Shown: positions 34,494 through 43,941, counted from the stretch's first letter. The stretch is 64,000 bases of DNA from Candidatus Fermentibacteraceae bacterium (GCA_016744855.1 JADGDO010000002.1:186001-250000), one strand, 5' to 3'. Notes: generated from the letters alone by a model not told the origin. Made by a program: numbers and translations.

Positions 34494-35141
34494 TTAAGAT
34501 CCAGCAACAGGTACTTCATGTACCTCGCCTTTGTAGATCCATACCTTAACACCGATTACGCCATATGTTGTACGGGCAACGCCCTTGGCAAAATCGATAT
34601 CCGCTCTGAGAGTGTGCAAAGGAACTCTTCCTTCGTGGTAAGAATTGACTCTTGACATCTCAGCACCACCCAAACGACCGGAGCAGGAAATCTTTATCCC
34701 GAGTGCTCCTGCGCGCATGGAATCGGAAATGGTTCTCTTCATTGCTCTGCGAACGCTAACTCTGTTTTCCAACTGTCTGGCCACACTGTCTGCCACAAGC
34801 ATGGCATCGGTTTCTGGCTTTTCTACCTGGTTAACCTTGATTTTTACAGATTTCTTTGTCAGGTGCTTAAGCTCACTGGTAAGACTGTCGATCGTGCTGC
34901 CCCTGCTTCCGATAACAAGACCGGGACGGGCAGTGCTGATAACAACCTGAACTTCCTGTGGCTTGCGCTCAATGAGGATTCTTGAGAGCTGAGCTCTCTC
35001 GAGACGACGATAAACATACCTTCTGATGCGTTCGTCTTCCTCAACAAATCTCGCAAAATCTCTTCCCCTGGCAAACCAGTTGGAATCCCAGCCACGGCTT
35101 ATACCGAGCCTGAGACCGATCGGATTGGTTTTCTGACCCAA
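34494..35141 (-). CDS. rpsC: 30S ribosomal protein S3
   Basis: A 215-residue S3: starts M-G-Q-K-T-N-P-I-G-L-R-L-G, has the KH-domain V-I-G-S-R-G-S and the C-terminal G-R-L-G-G-A-E-M-S-R and Y-G-V-I-G-V-K-V-W. Slightly shorter tail than in E. coli. Confidence 0.97.
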   Translation of the reverse strand: MGQKTNPIGLRLGISRGWDSNWFARGRDFARFVEEDERIRRYVYRRLERAQLSRILIERKPQEVQVVISTARPGLVIGSRGSTIDSLTSELKHLTKKSVKIKVNQVEKPETDAMLVADSVARQLENRVSVRRAMKRTISDSMRAGALGIKISCSGRLGGAEMSRVNSYHEGRVPLHTLRADIDFAKGVARTTYGVIGVKVWIYKGEVHEVPVAGS

Positions 35142-35145
35142 ACGA

Positions 35146-35505
35146 TTACTCCTCTCCAGGTTCGGCGCCGTCGGCGACTTTTACCACAATGTGGCTTGTC
35201 CGGTGGCGAATTTTAGTAGCTCTACCGCGAGCTCTGGGTCTCCAGCGCATCGTGGTGGGGCCTTCATCAACAGTTATTACTTCAATCTTAAGGTCATCAA
35301 TATCCAGGCTTGCACCTTCTGCTTTGACAACAGCGTTGGCAACTGCAGAGTCAAGAATTCTGCCGATAATCTTTGACGCGTTCTTGGGAACTGTCATAAG
35401 AATCGCCAGAGCCTGATTGATAGACTTGCCTCTCACCAGGTCAGCTACTGCACGAGCTTTCCTTGGGGGAACCTTTACGAATCTAGCTTTTGCTATTGCT
35501 TCCAT
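35146..35505 (-). CDS. rplV: 50S ribosomal protein L22
   Basis: A 119-residue L22: P-P-R-K-A-R-A-V-A-D-L-V-R-G-K, and the exit-tunnel loop region P-T-M-R-W-R-P-R-A-R-G-R. Followed by T-S-H-I-V-V. Confidence 0.97.
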   Translation of the reverse strand: MEAIAKARFVKVPPRKARAVADLVRGKSINQALAILMTVPKNASKIIGRILDSAVANAVVKAEGASLDIDDLKIEVITVDEGPTTMRWRPRARGRATKIRHRTSHIVVKVADGAEPGEE

Positions 35506-35516
35506 TATTCCCCTCC

Positions 35517-35792
35517 CTAGGTGGTGGTGGCTTTCTTCTCGCGGTGACCGCGGAAGGTTCTTGTTGGTGCAAACTCTCCGAGCTTGTGACCAACCATGTT
35601 TTCAACCACAAACACCGGTACGAATTTCCTGCCGTTATGCACAGCAAAGGTATGTCCTACAAAATCGGGTGGGATATCCGACCTGCGAGCCCAGGTCTTG
35701 ATAACTCTCTTGTCTCCCGATTCTTTCTGAGCATTCACCTTTTCCTGGAGGTTCGAATCGATGTATGGGCCTTTCTTCAGTGAACGGGCCAT
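35517..35792 (-). CDS. rpsS: 30S ribosomal protein S19
   Basis: A 91-residue S19: [27 protein letters not shown] and [12 protein letters not shown]. Ends in a short Lys/Thr tail. Confidence 0.97.
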   Translation of the reverse strand: MARSLKKGPYIDSNLQEKVNAQKESGDKRVIKTWARRSDIPPDFVGHTFAVHNGRKFVPVFVVENMVGHKLGEFAPTRTFRGHREKKATTT

Positions 35793-35794
35793 AA

Positions 35795-36637
35795 CTACTT
35801 CCTCCTCTTACCGGTTGGTCTGCGTCTTGATATCATCTTGTTTGACTGCTTCTTATTCTTACGGGTACGAAGTCCTTTTGCAAGCTGTCCCCATGGAGAG
35901 CACGGATGGCGTCCTCCACTGGTTTTACCCTCTCCTCCACCCATTGGGTGATCGACAGGGTTCATGGCAACACCGCGGACATGAGGTCTGCGGCCGCGCC
36001 AACGGCTGGCTCCTGCTTTACCCGGTACAACCAGGTTGTGCTCAATGTTTCCGACTGTCCCAATAGTAGCTGCGCAAGTTACCGGTATTCTGCGCATCTC
36101 TCTTGAGGGAAGCTTCAACATGGCATAATTGCCCTCACGGGCCATAAGCTGAACTGCTGTTCCGGCACTTCTGGCCATCTGGCCACCCTTGCCGGGTTTG
36201 AGCTCAACGTTGTGAACCATTGTGCCCAGTGGAATTCTGTCCATTGGAAGGTGGTTGCCTACCTCTGGAGCAGCTTCAGGTCCGGACATAATCTGTGTAT
36301 CCACAGCGAGACCTACCGGTGCAAGAATGTAACGCTTCTCGCCATCAGCATAAACAACAAGAGCGATTCGTGCTGAACGGTTAGGATCATATTCAATCGT
36401 GGCAACTCTTCCCGGAATACCGATTTTGTTGCGCTTGAAATCGATGGCACGGTACATTTTCTTGTGACCGCCTCCACGATGCCTTGCTGTAACACGACCG
36501 TTGCTGTTTCTACCAGCAGTCTTCTTGAGAGGAGTCATGAGTGACTTCTCTCCATGATTTCTTGTGATTTCTGCGAAATCAGGAGAAACCTTAAATCTGG
36601 TACCGGGAGTCATGGGTTTCCATCTCTTCATTCCCAC
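35795..36637 (-). CDS. rplB: 50S ribosomal protein L2
   Basis: A 280-residue L2 with K-P-M-T-P-G-T-R at the start, [12 protein letters not shown], and the C-terminal [16 protein letters not shown] with the His needed for peptidyl transfer. Basic tail. Confidence 0.98.
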   Translation of the reverse strand: MGMKRWKPMTPGTRFKVSPDFAEITRNHGEKSLMTPLKKTAGRNSNGRVTARHRGGGHKKMYRAIDFKRNKIGIPGRVATIEYDPNRSARIALVVYADGEKRYILAPVGLAVDTQIMSGPEAAPEVGNHLPMDRIPLGTMVHNVELKPGKGGQMARSAGTAVQLMAREGNYAMLKLPSREMRRIPVTCAATIGTVGNIEHNLVVPGKAGASRWRGRRPHVRGVAMNPVDHPMGGGEGKTSGGRHPCSPWGQLAKGLRTRKNKKQSNKMISRRRPTGKRRK

Positions 36638-36639
36638 GA

Positions 36640-36927
36640 TTATACCCCCTCAAAGAAGTCTACAGAGTCACCCTCAGCGAGAGTAACAATTGCCTTTTTC
36701 CAGGCAGATCTGCGACCGAGGTTCCGGCCAAGTCTTTTGACTTTGCCATCCATATTGATTGTGCGAACCTTTAATACTTTAACTTCAAAAATCTGCTCAA
36801 TTGCGTGTGCGATCTGAGGCTTTGTAGCTGTGGGGATCACTTTGAAGCTGTACCTGTTGTACAACTCACGGGCAATTGTCGATTTTTCAGTTACTATCGG
36901 CTCTAGAACTATCTGACGTGGGTCCAT
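36640..36927 (-). CDS. rplW: 50S ribosomal protein L23
   Basis: A 95-residue L23: [24 protein letters not shown], and [12 protein letters not shown]. Sits at the tunnel exit, the docking site for trigger factor and SRP. Its ATG touches the rplD stop. Confidence 0.96.
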   Translation of the reverse strand: MDPRQIVLEPIVTEKSTIARELYNRYSFKVIPTATKPQIAHAIEQIFEVKVLKVRTINMDGKVKRLGRNLGRRSAWKKAIVTLAEGDSVDFFEGV

Positions 36928-37547
36928 TAGTTCACCCTCGCCTTCAGCTGCTCCAGGGCATTCTCTGCAACCAGTACTATCTCTGAGTTAACAAGAGTTG
37001 TAACTGGTACATGACTTGCTGACACTGCATAAACACCTGGAATGTTACCGGCGGCTCTGGCAATCATGTTGTCGCCATTTGTAAGAATTACAGTTTTCTT
37101 TCCTGCAAGTCCGTTTCCACCGATCATATCTGTTACTTCACTGGTCTTGCCAGTAACGGACAAGTCGCGAATAACTCTGAGGTTTCCCTCGGAAAGTCTT
37201 TCACTGAGGATACCGGCAAGAGCCTTGCGGCGAACCTTGCGGTTAATCTTCAAACTGAAATTCCTTGGCTTTGGACCGTGAGCTACTCCACCGCTGCGCC
37301 AGATAGGACTCTTGAAAGAACCGGCACGAGCATGGCCAGTACCCTTCTGTCTCCATGGTTTTCTGCCGCTACCTTTTACTTCTGCTCTTGTGAGTGCACT
37401 GGCATTCCCCTGGCGTTTGTTGTTCTGCTCAGCACGAACCACTTCCCAGAGAACATGAGTAGAAACACCCATTGCAAAGAGCTCATCGGGGAGCTTTACA
37501 GCACCAACCTCTTCACCCTTCATGGTGTAAATTCTGGCTTCTGCCAT
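36927..37547 (-). CDS. rplD: 50S ribosomal protein L4
   Basis: A 206-residue L4: R-Q-G-N-A-S-A-L-T-R-A-E-V, G-S-G-R-K-P-W-R-Q-K-G-T-G-H-A-R-A-G and W-R-S-G-G-V-A-H-G-P are the conserved tunnel-loop blocks. In E. coli L4 represses the S10 operon. Confidence 0.97.
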   Translation of the reverse strand: MAEARIYTMKGEEVGAVKLPDELFAMGVSTHVLWEVVRAEQNNKRQGNASALTRAEVKGSGRKPWRQKGTGHARAGSFKSPIWRSGGVAHGPKPRNFSLKINRKVRRKALAGILSERLSEGNLRVIRDLSVTGKTSEVTDMIGGNGLAGKKTVILTNGDNMIARAAGNIPGVYAVSASHVPVTTLVNSEIVLVAENALEQLKARVN

Positions 37548-38182
37548 TAGCTCTCACCTCCCCTGCGAATCTGCTTCCTAACCATGAGATAACCGTTCTT
37601 GGCACCGGGCACTGCGCCCTTGATAACAAGAAGGTTTTTCTCTACATCGATCTGAACGATCTCGAGGTTTTTCACAGTTGTTTTTGTATTTCCGCACTGA
37701 CCGGGCATTTTCTTGTTCTTCCAGACTCTTCCCGGTGTTGCGCACTGACCGATTGAACCGGGAATACGCTTTCCATGATAACCATGTGTCGCATCAAAAC
37801 CGGAGAAACCGTGACGCTTTACAACTCCCTGAAAACCCTTACCCTTAGTGAGACCTGTGACATTAACCTTCTCCCCAGGAATGAACATTGAAACGGTGAA
37901 AGTATCACCAGCTTTAACGCCTTCCGCAGGAGTAGGAAACTCAACAAGTCTTGAAACAGGAGGAGCCCCTGCCTTATCAAGGTGACCCTTGAGAGGCTTA
38001 TGGATTCTACTCTCCTTTTTCGGCCAATAACCCACCTGAACCGCGGAGTATCCATCGGTTTCCTGTGTTTTGACCTGCACCACCGGGTTGGGGGCAGCTT
38101 CAAGCACCGTAACAGGTATAGCTCTGCCGTCTTCTGCGAAGACGCGAGTCATGCCCAATTTACGAGCCATAATTCCGCTCAT
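37547..38182 (-). CDS. rplC: 50S ribosomal protein L3
   Basis: About 211 residues. The ATG at 38182 has GGGAAG just upstream; a GTG two codons earlier (38188) is the alternative. Motifs: K-L-G-M-T-R-V-F, V-T-G-L-T-K-G-K-G-F-Q-G-V-V-K-R and G-S-I-G-Q-C-A-T-P-G-R-V-W-K. The gene starts about 150 bp after rpsJ, an unusually wide gap for this run. Confidence 0.96.
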   Translation of the reverse strand: MSGIMARKLGMTRVFAEDGRAIPVTVLEAAPNPVVQVKTQETDGYSAVQVGYWPKKESRIHKPLKGHLDKAGAPPVSRLVEFPTPAEGVKAGDTFTVSMFIPGEKVNVTGLTKGKGFQGVVKRHGFSGFDATHGYHGKRIPGSIGQCATPGRVWKNKKMPGQCGNTKTTVKNLEIVQIDVEKNLLVIKGAVPGAKNGYLMVRKQIRRGGES

Positions 38183-38202
38183 AACCACTTCCCATCGCTG
38201 AA

Positions 38203-38223
38203 GTCCCCATGGAACGGGGGGAC
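38203..38223 (-). promoter_or_regulatory. hairpin in the rpsJ-rplC spacer
   Basis: GTCCCC (38203-38208) pairs with GGGGAC (38218-38223) around a 9-base loop. It lies about 20 bp before rplC in a 140-bp spacer, the only long gap in the ribosomal run. A second small stem (CCCG/CGGG near 38292-38305) is in the same spacer. Possible autoregulatory or processing element; not proven. Confidence 0.35.
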
Positions 38224-38328
38224 AAGCGTTTCTGTTTTTACCACCTGAAGGATCGACCGTCCTCGTCCTGCCAGTGTGGTTTTCCTCTTAACCCGAGCAT
38301 CCGGGTCAGTAAGGAATGGAACTAATTA

Positions 38329-38634
38329 CTATTTAATCTCCACGTCGACACCAGCAGGAACATCGAGCTTCCTGAGTGCTTCGGTGGTCTGCTCATTGGG
38401 ATCCATGATCTCAATAAGTCTTGAATGTACCCTAATCTCAAACTGCTCGCGTGATTTTTTATTCACATGCGGGCTTCTCAAAACTGTTATAACCGAACGT
38501 CTTGTGGGCAGAGGAATCGGTCCAGCAACACGAGCACCGGTGTTAACAACACCGCGAACTATGTCAGTGGATGACCTGTCCAGAAGACGATGATCATAGG
38601 CTCTGAGCCTGATCCTCAATCTGTTCTCGTTCAA
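38329..38634 (-). CDS. rpsJ: 30S ribosomal protein S10
   Basis: A 101-residue S10, first gene of the ribosomal run. It begins with TTG at 38634, preceded by AAGGAG at the right spacing; no ATG or GTG nearby is better. [27 protein letters not shown] and [11 protein letters not shown] are standard. S10 also works as NusE in antitermination. Confidence 0.96.
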   Translation of the reverse strand: MNENRLRIRLRAYDHRLLDRSSTDIVRGVVNTGARVAGPIPLPTRRSVITVLRSPHVNKKSREQFEIRVHSRLIEIMDPNEQTTEALRKLDVPAGVDVEIK

Positions 38635-38938
38635 TGCAACTCCTTAAACAAACAACTAATTGGACGGGATAAACCCGCACCATAAAAACTGCCGCAAAGA
38701 ACTTCATCTGTATAGTACACATGAACTTCCACGCAAACAACCAAAACTCTATAGCACCTGCTGGACCCATAGAAGCCCGCAGGGATGGCTATTATACACA
38801 ATAGCCGTCAATTGCGCTACCCCGACAACTACCGCAAAGCTACTCAAACTCCGGTTTTTATGCAAAAGGCAAATCAATCTGTTTTCTATTAGAATATTCA
38901 TAGAGGATAACAGTACACAAACCTGAATGGAGTAAAGT
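38635..38938. promoter_or_regulatory. divergent control region between rpsJ and the small Met/Cys-rich gene
   Basis: About 300 bp without a gene. On the minus strand TTTGCG (38732-38737) and TATACA (38709-38714) are 17 bp apart and are the best promoter candidate for rpsJ, with a weak -35. Further upstream a perfect inverted repeat GGCTATT / AATAGCC (38787-38793 and 38800-38806) encloses a TATAAT on the minus strand, possibly an operator or a second start site. Confidence 0.4.
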
Positions 38939-39217
38939 ATGATGTTTGGAAGCGACGAGAAATCTGGAATGGGTATGCCCGGTCCGGCAATGGCCGCAAA
39001 AATGATGAGCAGAGTGCCAATGATGATGGGAAGCAGGCTTTCAGAAATGTGCGGCAAGGATAGAAAAGTTTTTCTTTTTGAATCCGTTCGTGAAATGCTC
39101 GCTGACTACTCCGGGGAAATGACAGACGAGGAATATCAGCTTCTGGTGGAAGAACTGACCGGCACCCTTAAGGAACGTCCAACCCCCTCTAAAGATGCCG
39201 GGAATAGTTGCTGCTGA
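38939..39217 (+). CDS. small Met/Cys-rich protein, intact homologue of the gene at 14204
   Basis: A 92-residue protein, ATG behind GGAG. The first 35 residues are rich in Met and Gly (G-M-G-M-P-G-P, V-P-M-M-M-G-S), then E-M-C-G-K-D, a helix K-V-F-L-F-E-S-V-R-E-M-L, a second helix M-T-D-E-E-Y-Q-L-L-V-E-E-L, and an end N-S-C-C. I do not recognise a named family. The parallel with 14204-14488 is clear across the two helices and the Cys end. Met and Cys enrichment suggests metal binding, which is inference only. Confidence 0.7.
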   Translation: MMFGSDEKSGMGMPGPAMAAKMMSRVPMMMGSRLSEMCGKDRKVFLFESVREMLADYSGEMTDEEYQLLVEELTGTLKERPTPSKDAGNSCC

Positions 39218-39235
39218 TCGCACAGTGGAAAACCG

Positions 39236-41290
39236 TCAGTAGGTAATACCCATTTTTTCCAGCAGTTTTCTCTGGACATTAGGTGGTACCTCAGAATATT
39301 CACTGAACTGCATTGTGTATCCTGCTCTACCTTGTGAAAGACTCCTAAGAGCACTTGTGTAGCCAAACAACTCGGCGAGAGGAATGTTTGCCAGGATCGC
39401 CTGAGCCTCACCCCGCTGATCAATAGAGACAACGGTACCCCGCCTTGCATTCACATCTCCGATTATGTCTCCCATGTAATCAATCGGTGTAACAATATCC
39501 ACCTTCATAAGAGGTTCTCTGATAACAGGAGATGCATCTTGAAGTGCTTTTCTTAAAGCTATTGCAGCGGATGAACTGTAACCGAGCTCAGTTGAGTCCG
39601 TTTCGTGTATTTTGGCAGCGGTAAGCACGATCTCGACACCATCAAGAGGATAACCGGCTAGAACACCGGCACTGACTGATCCCATAACTCCACTTTTTGC
39701 CGCCTCTAAAAAGAGATTCGGGAGAGTCGAGACTTCCGAGACAAAGCTAATTCCTGATTCTGCAGGTCTGACTTCTACAGTTGCATTGCCATAATTGCCT
39801 TTGCCCCCGATAAGGCGCTCAAATGTATCGGTAGCCCTTCCGATTGATGATACACTCTCTCTGTAAGAAACCTGTGGTCTTCCGGTTCTAACATTGAGTT
39901 TCTTCTCCCGCTTCATTCTGTCTACTACTATTTCAAGATGAAGTTCTCCCATACCACGGATAAGGGTCTGCCCCGTTTCTCTGTCAACTCCTACCCGGAG
40001 ACTGGGGTCTTCACTCGTCATGTCGAGCAGTGTATCTTCAAGTTTTTTCTCGTCACCGGTACTAACAGGCTCAATAGCCATCTCCATTACTGGATCAACA
40101 AAGTGAATTGTTTCAAGAGTAAGGGGTTTTCCCAAGGCAGTTAGTGTATCTCCAGTTGCTGCATTTTTCATACCGGCTGCGGCTATATCACCCTCTGATA
40201 CAGAATCAAGATGAATCCTCTTGTCGGCATGCATCATAACAAGTCGGGTCAAGCGTTCTTTCTTGCCTGTTCTGTTATTAAATATTGGTTGACCGTCATT
40301 AGCTTTGCCTGAATAAACCCGCAGATAAGCAAGCCTCCCCAGATGGGGGTCTGTCTGAATTTTGAAAACAAGTGCTGTAAAGGGTTCGGTATCTGATCTA
40401 TCTCTTGTCTCTTCTTTGCCATTAGGCTTTATTCCTGTCACAGAAGGAAGCTCTTCAGGCGCTGGAAGCCAGTCAACAATGGCATCGATAAGACGCTGTA
40501 CACCAACATTCCTAAGGGCTGCTCCACACAACACCGGGATAAAAGCACCCTCAATTGTTCCTTTTCTGAGAAGAGCGGAAATCTCCTCCTTCTCCAGCTC
40601 ACCGGCAAAATATCTCTCCATTGCCTCATCATCGAGTTCTGAGACAGATTCTTTGACCTTCTCCAGTGCTGCTGCTGCTGCGTCTTTATAATCATCGGGT
40701 ATTTCTCTGGTTTCAAATTTTGTTCCGAGTGACTCCATATCAAAATACAGAGCTTTCTGTTCAAGGACATCGATAACGCCCTTAAAGTCACTACCCTGCC
40801 CGACGGGCAGCATAACTGGAAGAGGAACCTCACCCAGTATGTCTGTCATCATCTGAAGCACGCGATCAAAATCTGCACCCTGTCTGTCCAGCTTATTAAC
40901 GAATGCAAGTGTTGGTACAGAGTATCTCTGAGCCTGTCTCCAGACAGTTTCTGTCTGAGGCTCTACTCCGCCAACGGCACAGAATACACCGACACCTCCA
41001 TCAAGAACTCTCAGAGAGCGCTCAACCTCAGCGGTGAAGTCTACATGGCCAGGTGTGTCAATGATATTTATTCTTGTATCACGCCACTCACAAGTTGTGG
41101 CAGCAGATACAATTGTTATACCTCGCTCCCTTTCCTGGGGCATCCAGTCCATTACTGCAGTACCGTGATCAACATCACCCAGTCTGTGCGTTCGTCCGCT
41201 GTAGAAAAGAATTCTCTCCGTTACAGTGGTTTTTCCAGCATCTATATGTGCGAAAATACCGATGTTTCTTGTTTTACTGGGCGTACCCAT
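39236..41290 (-). CDS. fusA: translation elongation factor G
   Basis: A 684-residue GTPase that drives tRNA-mRNA translocation. G1 is A-H-I-D-A-G-K-T-T, switch region E-R-E-R-G-I-T-I, G3 D-T-P-G-H-V-D-F, G4 N-K-L-D-R. Domain IV has [22 protein letters not shown] precedes the ATG. It is separated from rpsL-rpsG by four other genes and has its own promoter. Some details (E-R-E-R-G instead of E-Q-E-R-G, short length) are reminiscent of EF-G2-type paralogues, so a second EF-G elsewhere is possible. Confidence 0.92.
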   Translation of the reverse strand: MGTPSKTRNIGIFAHIDAGKTTVTERILFYSGRTHRLGDVDHGTAVMDWMPQERERGITIVSAATTCEWRDTRINIIDTPGHVDFTAEVERSLRVLDGGVGVFCAVGGVEPQTETVWRQAQRYSVPTLAFVNKLDRQGADFDRVLQMMTDILGEVPLPVMLPVGQGSDFKGVIDVLEQKALYFDMESLGTKFETREIPDDYKDAAAAALEKVKESVSELDDEAMERYFAGELEKEEISALLRKGTIEGAFIPVLCGAALRNVGVQRLIDAIVDWLPAPEELPSVTGIKPNGKEETRDRSDTEPFTALVFKIQTDPHLGRLAYLRVYSGKANDGQPIFNNRTGKKERLTRLVMMHADKRIHLDSVSEGDIAAAGMKNAATGDTLTALGKPLTLETIHFVDPVMEMAIEPVSTGDEKKLEDTLLDMTSEDPSLRVGVDRETGQTLIRGMGELHLEIVVDRMKREKKLNVRTGRPQVSYRESVSSIGRATDTFERLIGGKGNYGNATVEVRPAESGISFVSEVSTLPNLFLEAAKSGVMGSVSAGVLAGYPLDGVEIVLTAAKIHETDSTELGYSSSAAIALRKALQDASPVIREPLMKVDIVTPIDYMGDIIGDVNARRGTVVSIDQRGEAQAILANIPLAELFGYTSALRSLSQGRAGYTMQFSEYSEVPPNVQRKLLEKMGITY

Positions 41291-41334
41291 TCCAGTTTCT
41301 CCTTTATGTCGCAGTGATTAATCTCTGACTGTGC

Positions 41335-41362
41335 AATTTATTAAGAAGGAAGCTAATGTCAA
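41335..41362 (-). promoter_or_regulatory. promoter of fusA
   Basis: On the minus strand a perfect TTGACA (41357-41362) is 16 bp from TAAATT (41335-41340), about 45 bp before the fusA ATG. The -35 box overlaps the stop codon region of the preceding gene. Confidence 0.6.
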
Positions 41363-42051
41363 CCTTGGAGAACAGAAGGGCTAACAGCAACTCTACAAAA
41401 GTCATCTCCCGCAAAAACAGATTCAATGATTTCAACTCTGACAGAAGTCTCTGTAATAGTTTCCCAGATGTCTCTATAAAAGCCCGCACCGCAAAGGCAA
41501 TAGTCTACAGGCACTTGTATTCCAAGCATCAGGGCTTGATTCACCCTGGGGCAATGGCAGTACATCTTCCTTCTCTCTTCCGGATCCTTTTCGTAAAACC
41601 ATTTTTTTAAATTGCAACTTTTGGGGATCTTTGTTGCTACTATCCTCTTGCCGTCTAGTACCCCCGGCAAACCCATATTCATCTCAAGAAGTTTTTCTAT
41701 TATTTGCTGATCCAAATCCATTCCGTCACGCAGAGACTCAACAAACTGATTTTCAAGAAGAGAGATACATTCTCCAATACTTCCCCTCTTACGGAAAGCA
41801 TCCCTGATAGGTAGCAATTTCGTTCGAGGGTAATGGCAGGCGCATCCGGTAACAACATCATGCAAGTCTTCAGAGGAAAGCCCTTCCTGCATTTTCTCCA
41901 CAGCGGAAGCAGTCCACTGCAGTACCGCACCTGCAGAAGAGCTTGAGTTCAAAGTCTCTGAGTTAATCAAAACCATATCCCTGAACTCTTTGCCCTTCAA
42001 GTCCAGCAGCTGTGAGGAAAGCTTATCCAGCCACATTCTTTCAAAATCCAT
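41359..42051 (-). CDS. cysteine-rich protein of unknown function, nitroreductase partner
   Basis: About 230 residues. The ATG at 42051 has GGAA upstream and lies just past the nitroreductase stop; a longer start at 42078 overlaps that gene. Cys are clustered: G-C-A-C-H-Y-P in the middle, then Y-C-H-C-P-R-V, and Y-C-L-C-G-A-G-F-Y-R-D-I-W before an S-V-F-A-G-D-D-F-C-R end. The last block resembles a domain of unknown function (DUF6144-like, low certainty) whose Cys are conserved, and the G-D-x-x-C motif recalls ligand-binding 4-vinyl-reductase-type domains. It is probably co-transcribed with the nitroreductase. Function unknown. Confidence 0.65.
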   Translation of the reverse strand: MDFERMWLDKLSSQLLDLKGKEFRDMVLINSETLNSSSSAGAVLQWTASAVEKMQEGLSSEDLHDVVTGCACHYPRTKLLPIRDAFRKRGSIGECISLLENQFVESLRDGMDLDQQIIEKLLEMNMGLPGVLDGKRIVATKIPKSCNLKKWFYEKDPEERRKMYCHCPRVNQALMLGIQVPVDYCLCGAGFYRDIWETITETSVRVEIIESVFAGDDFCRVAVSPSVLQG

Positions 42052-42053
42052 GG

Positions 42054-42818
42054 CTATTCCATCGGATTTAGATCGCATAACTTAAACTTCTTTAAAAGCT
42101 CATCCGGGTCGGTGCTCCACTGGGCCATTTTCCTCGAGATGTGCTCAGTCCAGCCGTAATTGTCAAATGAGTACTTCTCTTCTTTGCTTTTATCAGAAAG
42201 GGGAATCATGTAACCGGCATTTCTGTAATAATCCTGTTCCAGGTAACCATCGTCCATTTGCTTCATTGCTTCTCTTATCAATTCAGGTGAAAGCTGAGGG
42301 TACTTCTCTTCAAACAGATGAAACTCCATCGGGTATCTTGGTCGTACCGGTGGGTTTTCAGCTGGAAAGCCCATGGAAATAATAACGAGCGGGAAGACAT
42401 GTTCAGGGATATTGCAATGCTTCCGCAGTTTATCTGCCATGTATGGGGCAGCGCCGATGTAGCAACTTCCCATACCGAGGCTTTCTGCAGCATTCACCAT
42501 ATTCTGAGCCATGTAAGCTGCATCCTGCATACCGAACAAGAGGCTGTGTATGTCTGACGCTTCTCTCTTCCATCCCCTGGCTTCCATCACTTTTTCCATT
42601 CGGTGAAGATCGCAGAGAATGATGAATTGAATGGGTGCCTTGAAAGCATTTGTTTCGCGGTTACGCTGTATTATGACACTGCCGAGCTGCATGGCAAAAG
42701 GAGCCTGCTGCCCTGCTCTAACAACAGTAAGAATTTCTTCCTCTGTTGGAATCTGATCTGTGTACTTTCTAATGGATTTCCTGTTCATCATGGAATCAAT
42801 GACTTCGTTATGGATCAT
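42054..42818 (-). CDS. nitroreductase-family protein
   Basis: About 254 residues from the ATG at 42818 (GAGGG at good spacing; a GTG at 42836 is open but without such a site). The FMN-binding start reads N-R-K-S-I-R-K-Y-T, followed by A-G-Q-Q-A-P-F-A-M-Q and the middle A-A-E-S-L-G-M-G-S-C-Y-I-G-A. These are the flavin and substrate positions of the nitroreductase superfamily. The C-terminal 90 residues extend the usual domain. Natural substrate unknown; linked to the Cys-rich gene behind it. Confidence 0.85.
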   Translation of the reverse strand: MIHNEVIDSMMNRKSIRKYTDQIPTEEEILTVVRAGQQAPFAMQLGSVIIQRNRETNAFKAPIQFIILCDLHRMEKVMEARGWKREASDIHSLLFGMQDAAYMAQNMVNAAESLGMGSCYIGAAPYMADKLRKHCNIPEHVFPLVIISMGFPAENPPVRPRYPMEFHLFEEKYPQLSPELIREAMKQMDDGYLEQDYYRNAGYMIPLSDKSKEEKYSFDNYGWTEHISRKMAQWSTDPDELLKKFKLCDLNPME

Positions 42819-42941
42819 AACAGCCCTCACTTTCACTACCGAGAATGTCTAAATCTATTGGCTTCTATTATACACTCACTTGACCCTTCACTGCCTTCCT
42901 GCAATCTTCAACTTGTACAAACAAGCAGAAAGGTAGGAAAT

Positions 42942-43475
42942 ATGGGATTGATAGATTCGATTATTAAAGAGCATGGGGGTGGCATAGTCACCCAGCTTGC
43001 AGGGCAGTTCGGGCTCGACAAGGCAACGGCAGAAAAGGCAGTTCGAGCTCTGATGCCAGCACTTTCAGAAGGGTTGAACAAAAACATTTCCTCTCCTGAT
43101 GGACTTCAATCGCTTGTTTCGGCTCTCCAGAAAGGGGACCGTGGAACTATCATCGACAATCCGGCTGAGCTTTCCAACCCGGGAATTACAGAAGACGGCA
43201 ATGGAATACTAGGCCACCTTCTCGGAAGTAAAGAAGCCAGCCGACGCGTAGCCGGGGATGCAGCAGAACAAACAGGAGTAGACAGCAGTACCCTTAAAAA
43301 GATTCTACCTGTGGTAGCATCAGTAGCAATGGGTGTATTAAGCAAACAGAATCTTGGATTAGGTGGCGGTGCCGCTTCGATGATAACGGGCGCACTCGGC
43401 TCATTCCTGAAATCAGATGATGGAGACGGATCAGACGAACAAGGCCTGCTCGGTCTTGCAAAAAAGTTGTTTTAA
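42942..43475 (+). CDS. DUF937-domain protein
   Basis: A 177-residue protein from the ATG at 42942 (GGTAGGAA upstream; the frame runs further back through non-coding sequence). It matches the DUF937 (YidB-like) pattern: L-I-D-S-I-I-K-E-H-G-G, L-A-G-Q-F-G-L-D-K-A-T-A-E-K-A-V, S-L-L-like G-H-L-L-G-S-K-E, and a Gly-rich G-L-G-G-G-A-A-S-M end. Mostly helical and probably cytoplasmic. Function unknown. Followed after 27 bp by the BON-LysM gene. Confidence 0.8.
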   Translation: MGLIDSIIKEHGGGIVTQLAGQFGLDKATAEKAVRALMPALSEGLNKNISSPDGLQSLVSALQKGDRGTIIDNPAELSNPGITEDGNGILGHLLGSKEASRRVAGDAAEQTGVDSSTLKKILPVVASVAMGVLSKQNLGLGGGAASMITGALGSFLKSDDGDGSDEQGLLGLAKKLF

Positions 43476-43502
43476 ACAGAACCGCAAAAAAGGAGGAAGA
43501 AG

Positions 43503-43931
43503 ATGGGACTACTTGATTTCGCAGCAAACATAGGGAGAACTCTCTATACAAAAGAGGAAGAAGCCCATGAAAAAATACAGAAGCATATTGAAGAGGACAA
43601 TCCCGGCATAGAAGAATTACTTGTTTCTTTCGAAAAAGGCATAGTAACCCTTTCAGGTAAAGCCAAAAACAGCGATGCTCTTGAAAAGGCAATCCTGATG
43701 GCCGGAAACGTCAAGGGTGTCAGCAAGATAATTAACAAAGTCAAAAGCGCTCTTCCTCTTTCAGGAAATGTTGCTTACTACGAGATCAAGTCAGGCGATA
43801 CCCTCTGGGCTGTTGCAAAGAAACACTACGGTGACGGAAACAAGTACACTAAAATAGTGGAAGCCAACAAAGAGGTCATCAAGGACGCCGACAAAATCTT
43901 CCCCGGACAGAAAATCAGACTCCCGAAATAG
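43503..43931 (+). CDS. BON and LysM domain protein
   Basis: A 142-residue protein behind AAAGGAGGAAG. Residues about 20-85 form a BON domain (V-S-F-E-K-G-I-V-T-L-S-G-K-A, V-K-G-V-S-K-I-I-N-K), and residues 95-142 a LysM domain (Y-Y-E-I-K-S-G-D-T-L-W-A-V-A, I-F-P-G-Q-K-I-R-L-P). This is the layout of the E. coli YgaU/Kbp family, small proteins described as potassium-binding or linked to cell envelope stress. No signal peptide. Confidence 0.88.
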   Translation: MGLLDFAANIGRTLYTKEEEAHEKIQKHIEEDNPGIEELLVSFEKGIVTLSGKAKNSDALEKAILMAGNVKGVSKIINKVKSALPLSGNVAYYEIKSGDTLWAVAKKHYGDGNKYTKIVEANKEVIKDADKIFPGQKIRLPK

Positions 43932-43941
43932 AGTGTAACTG

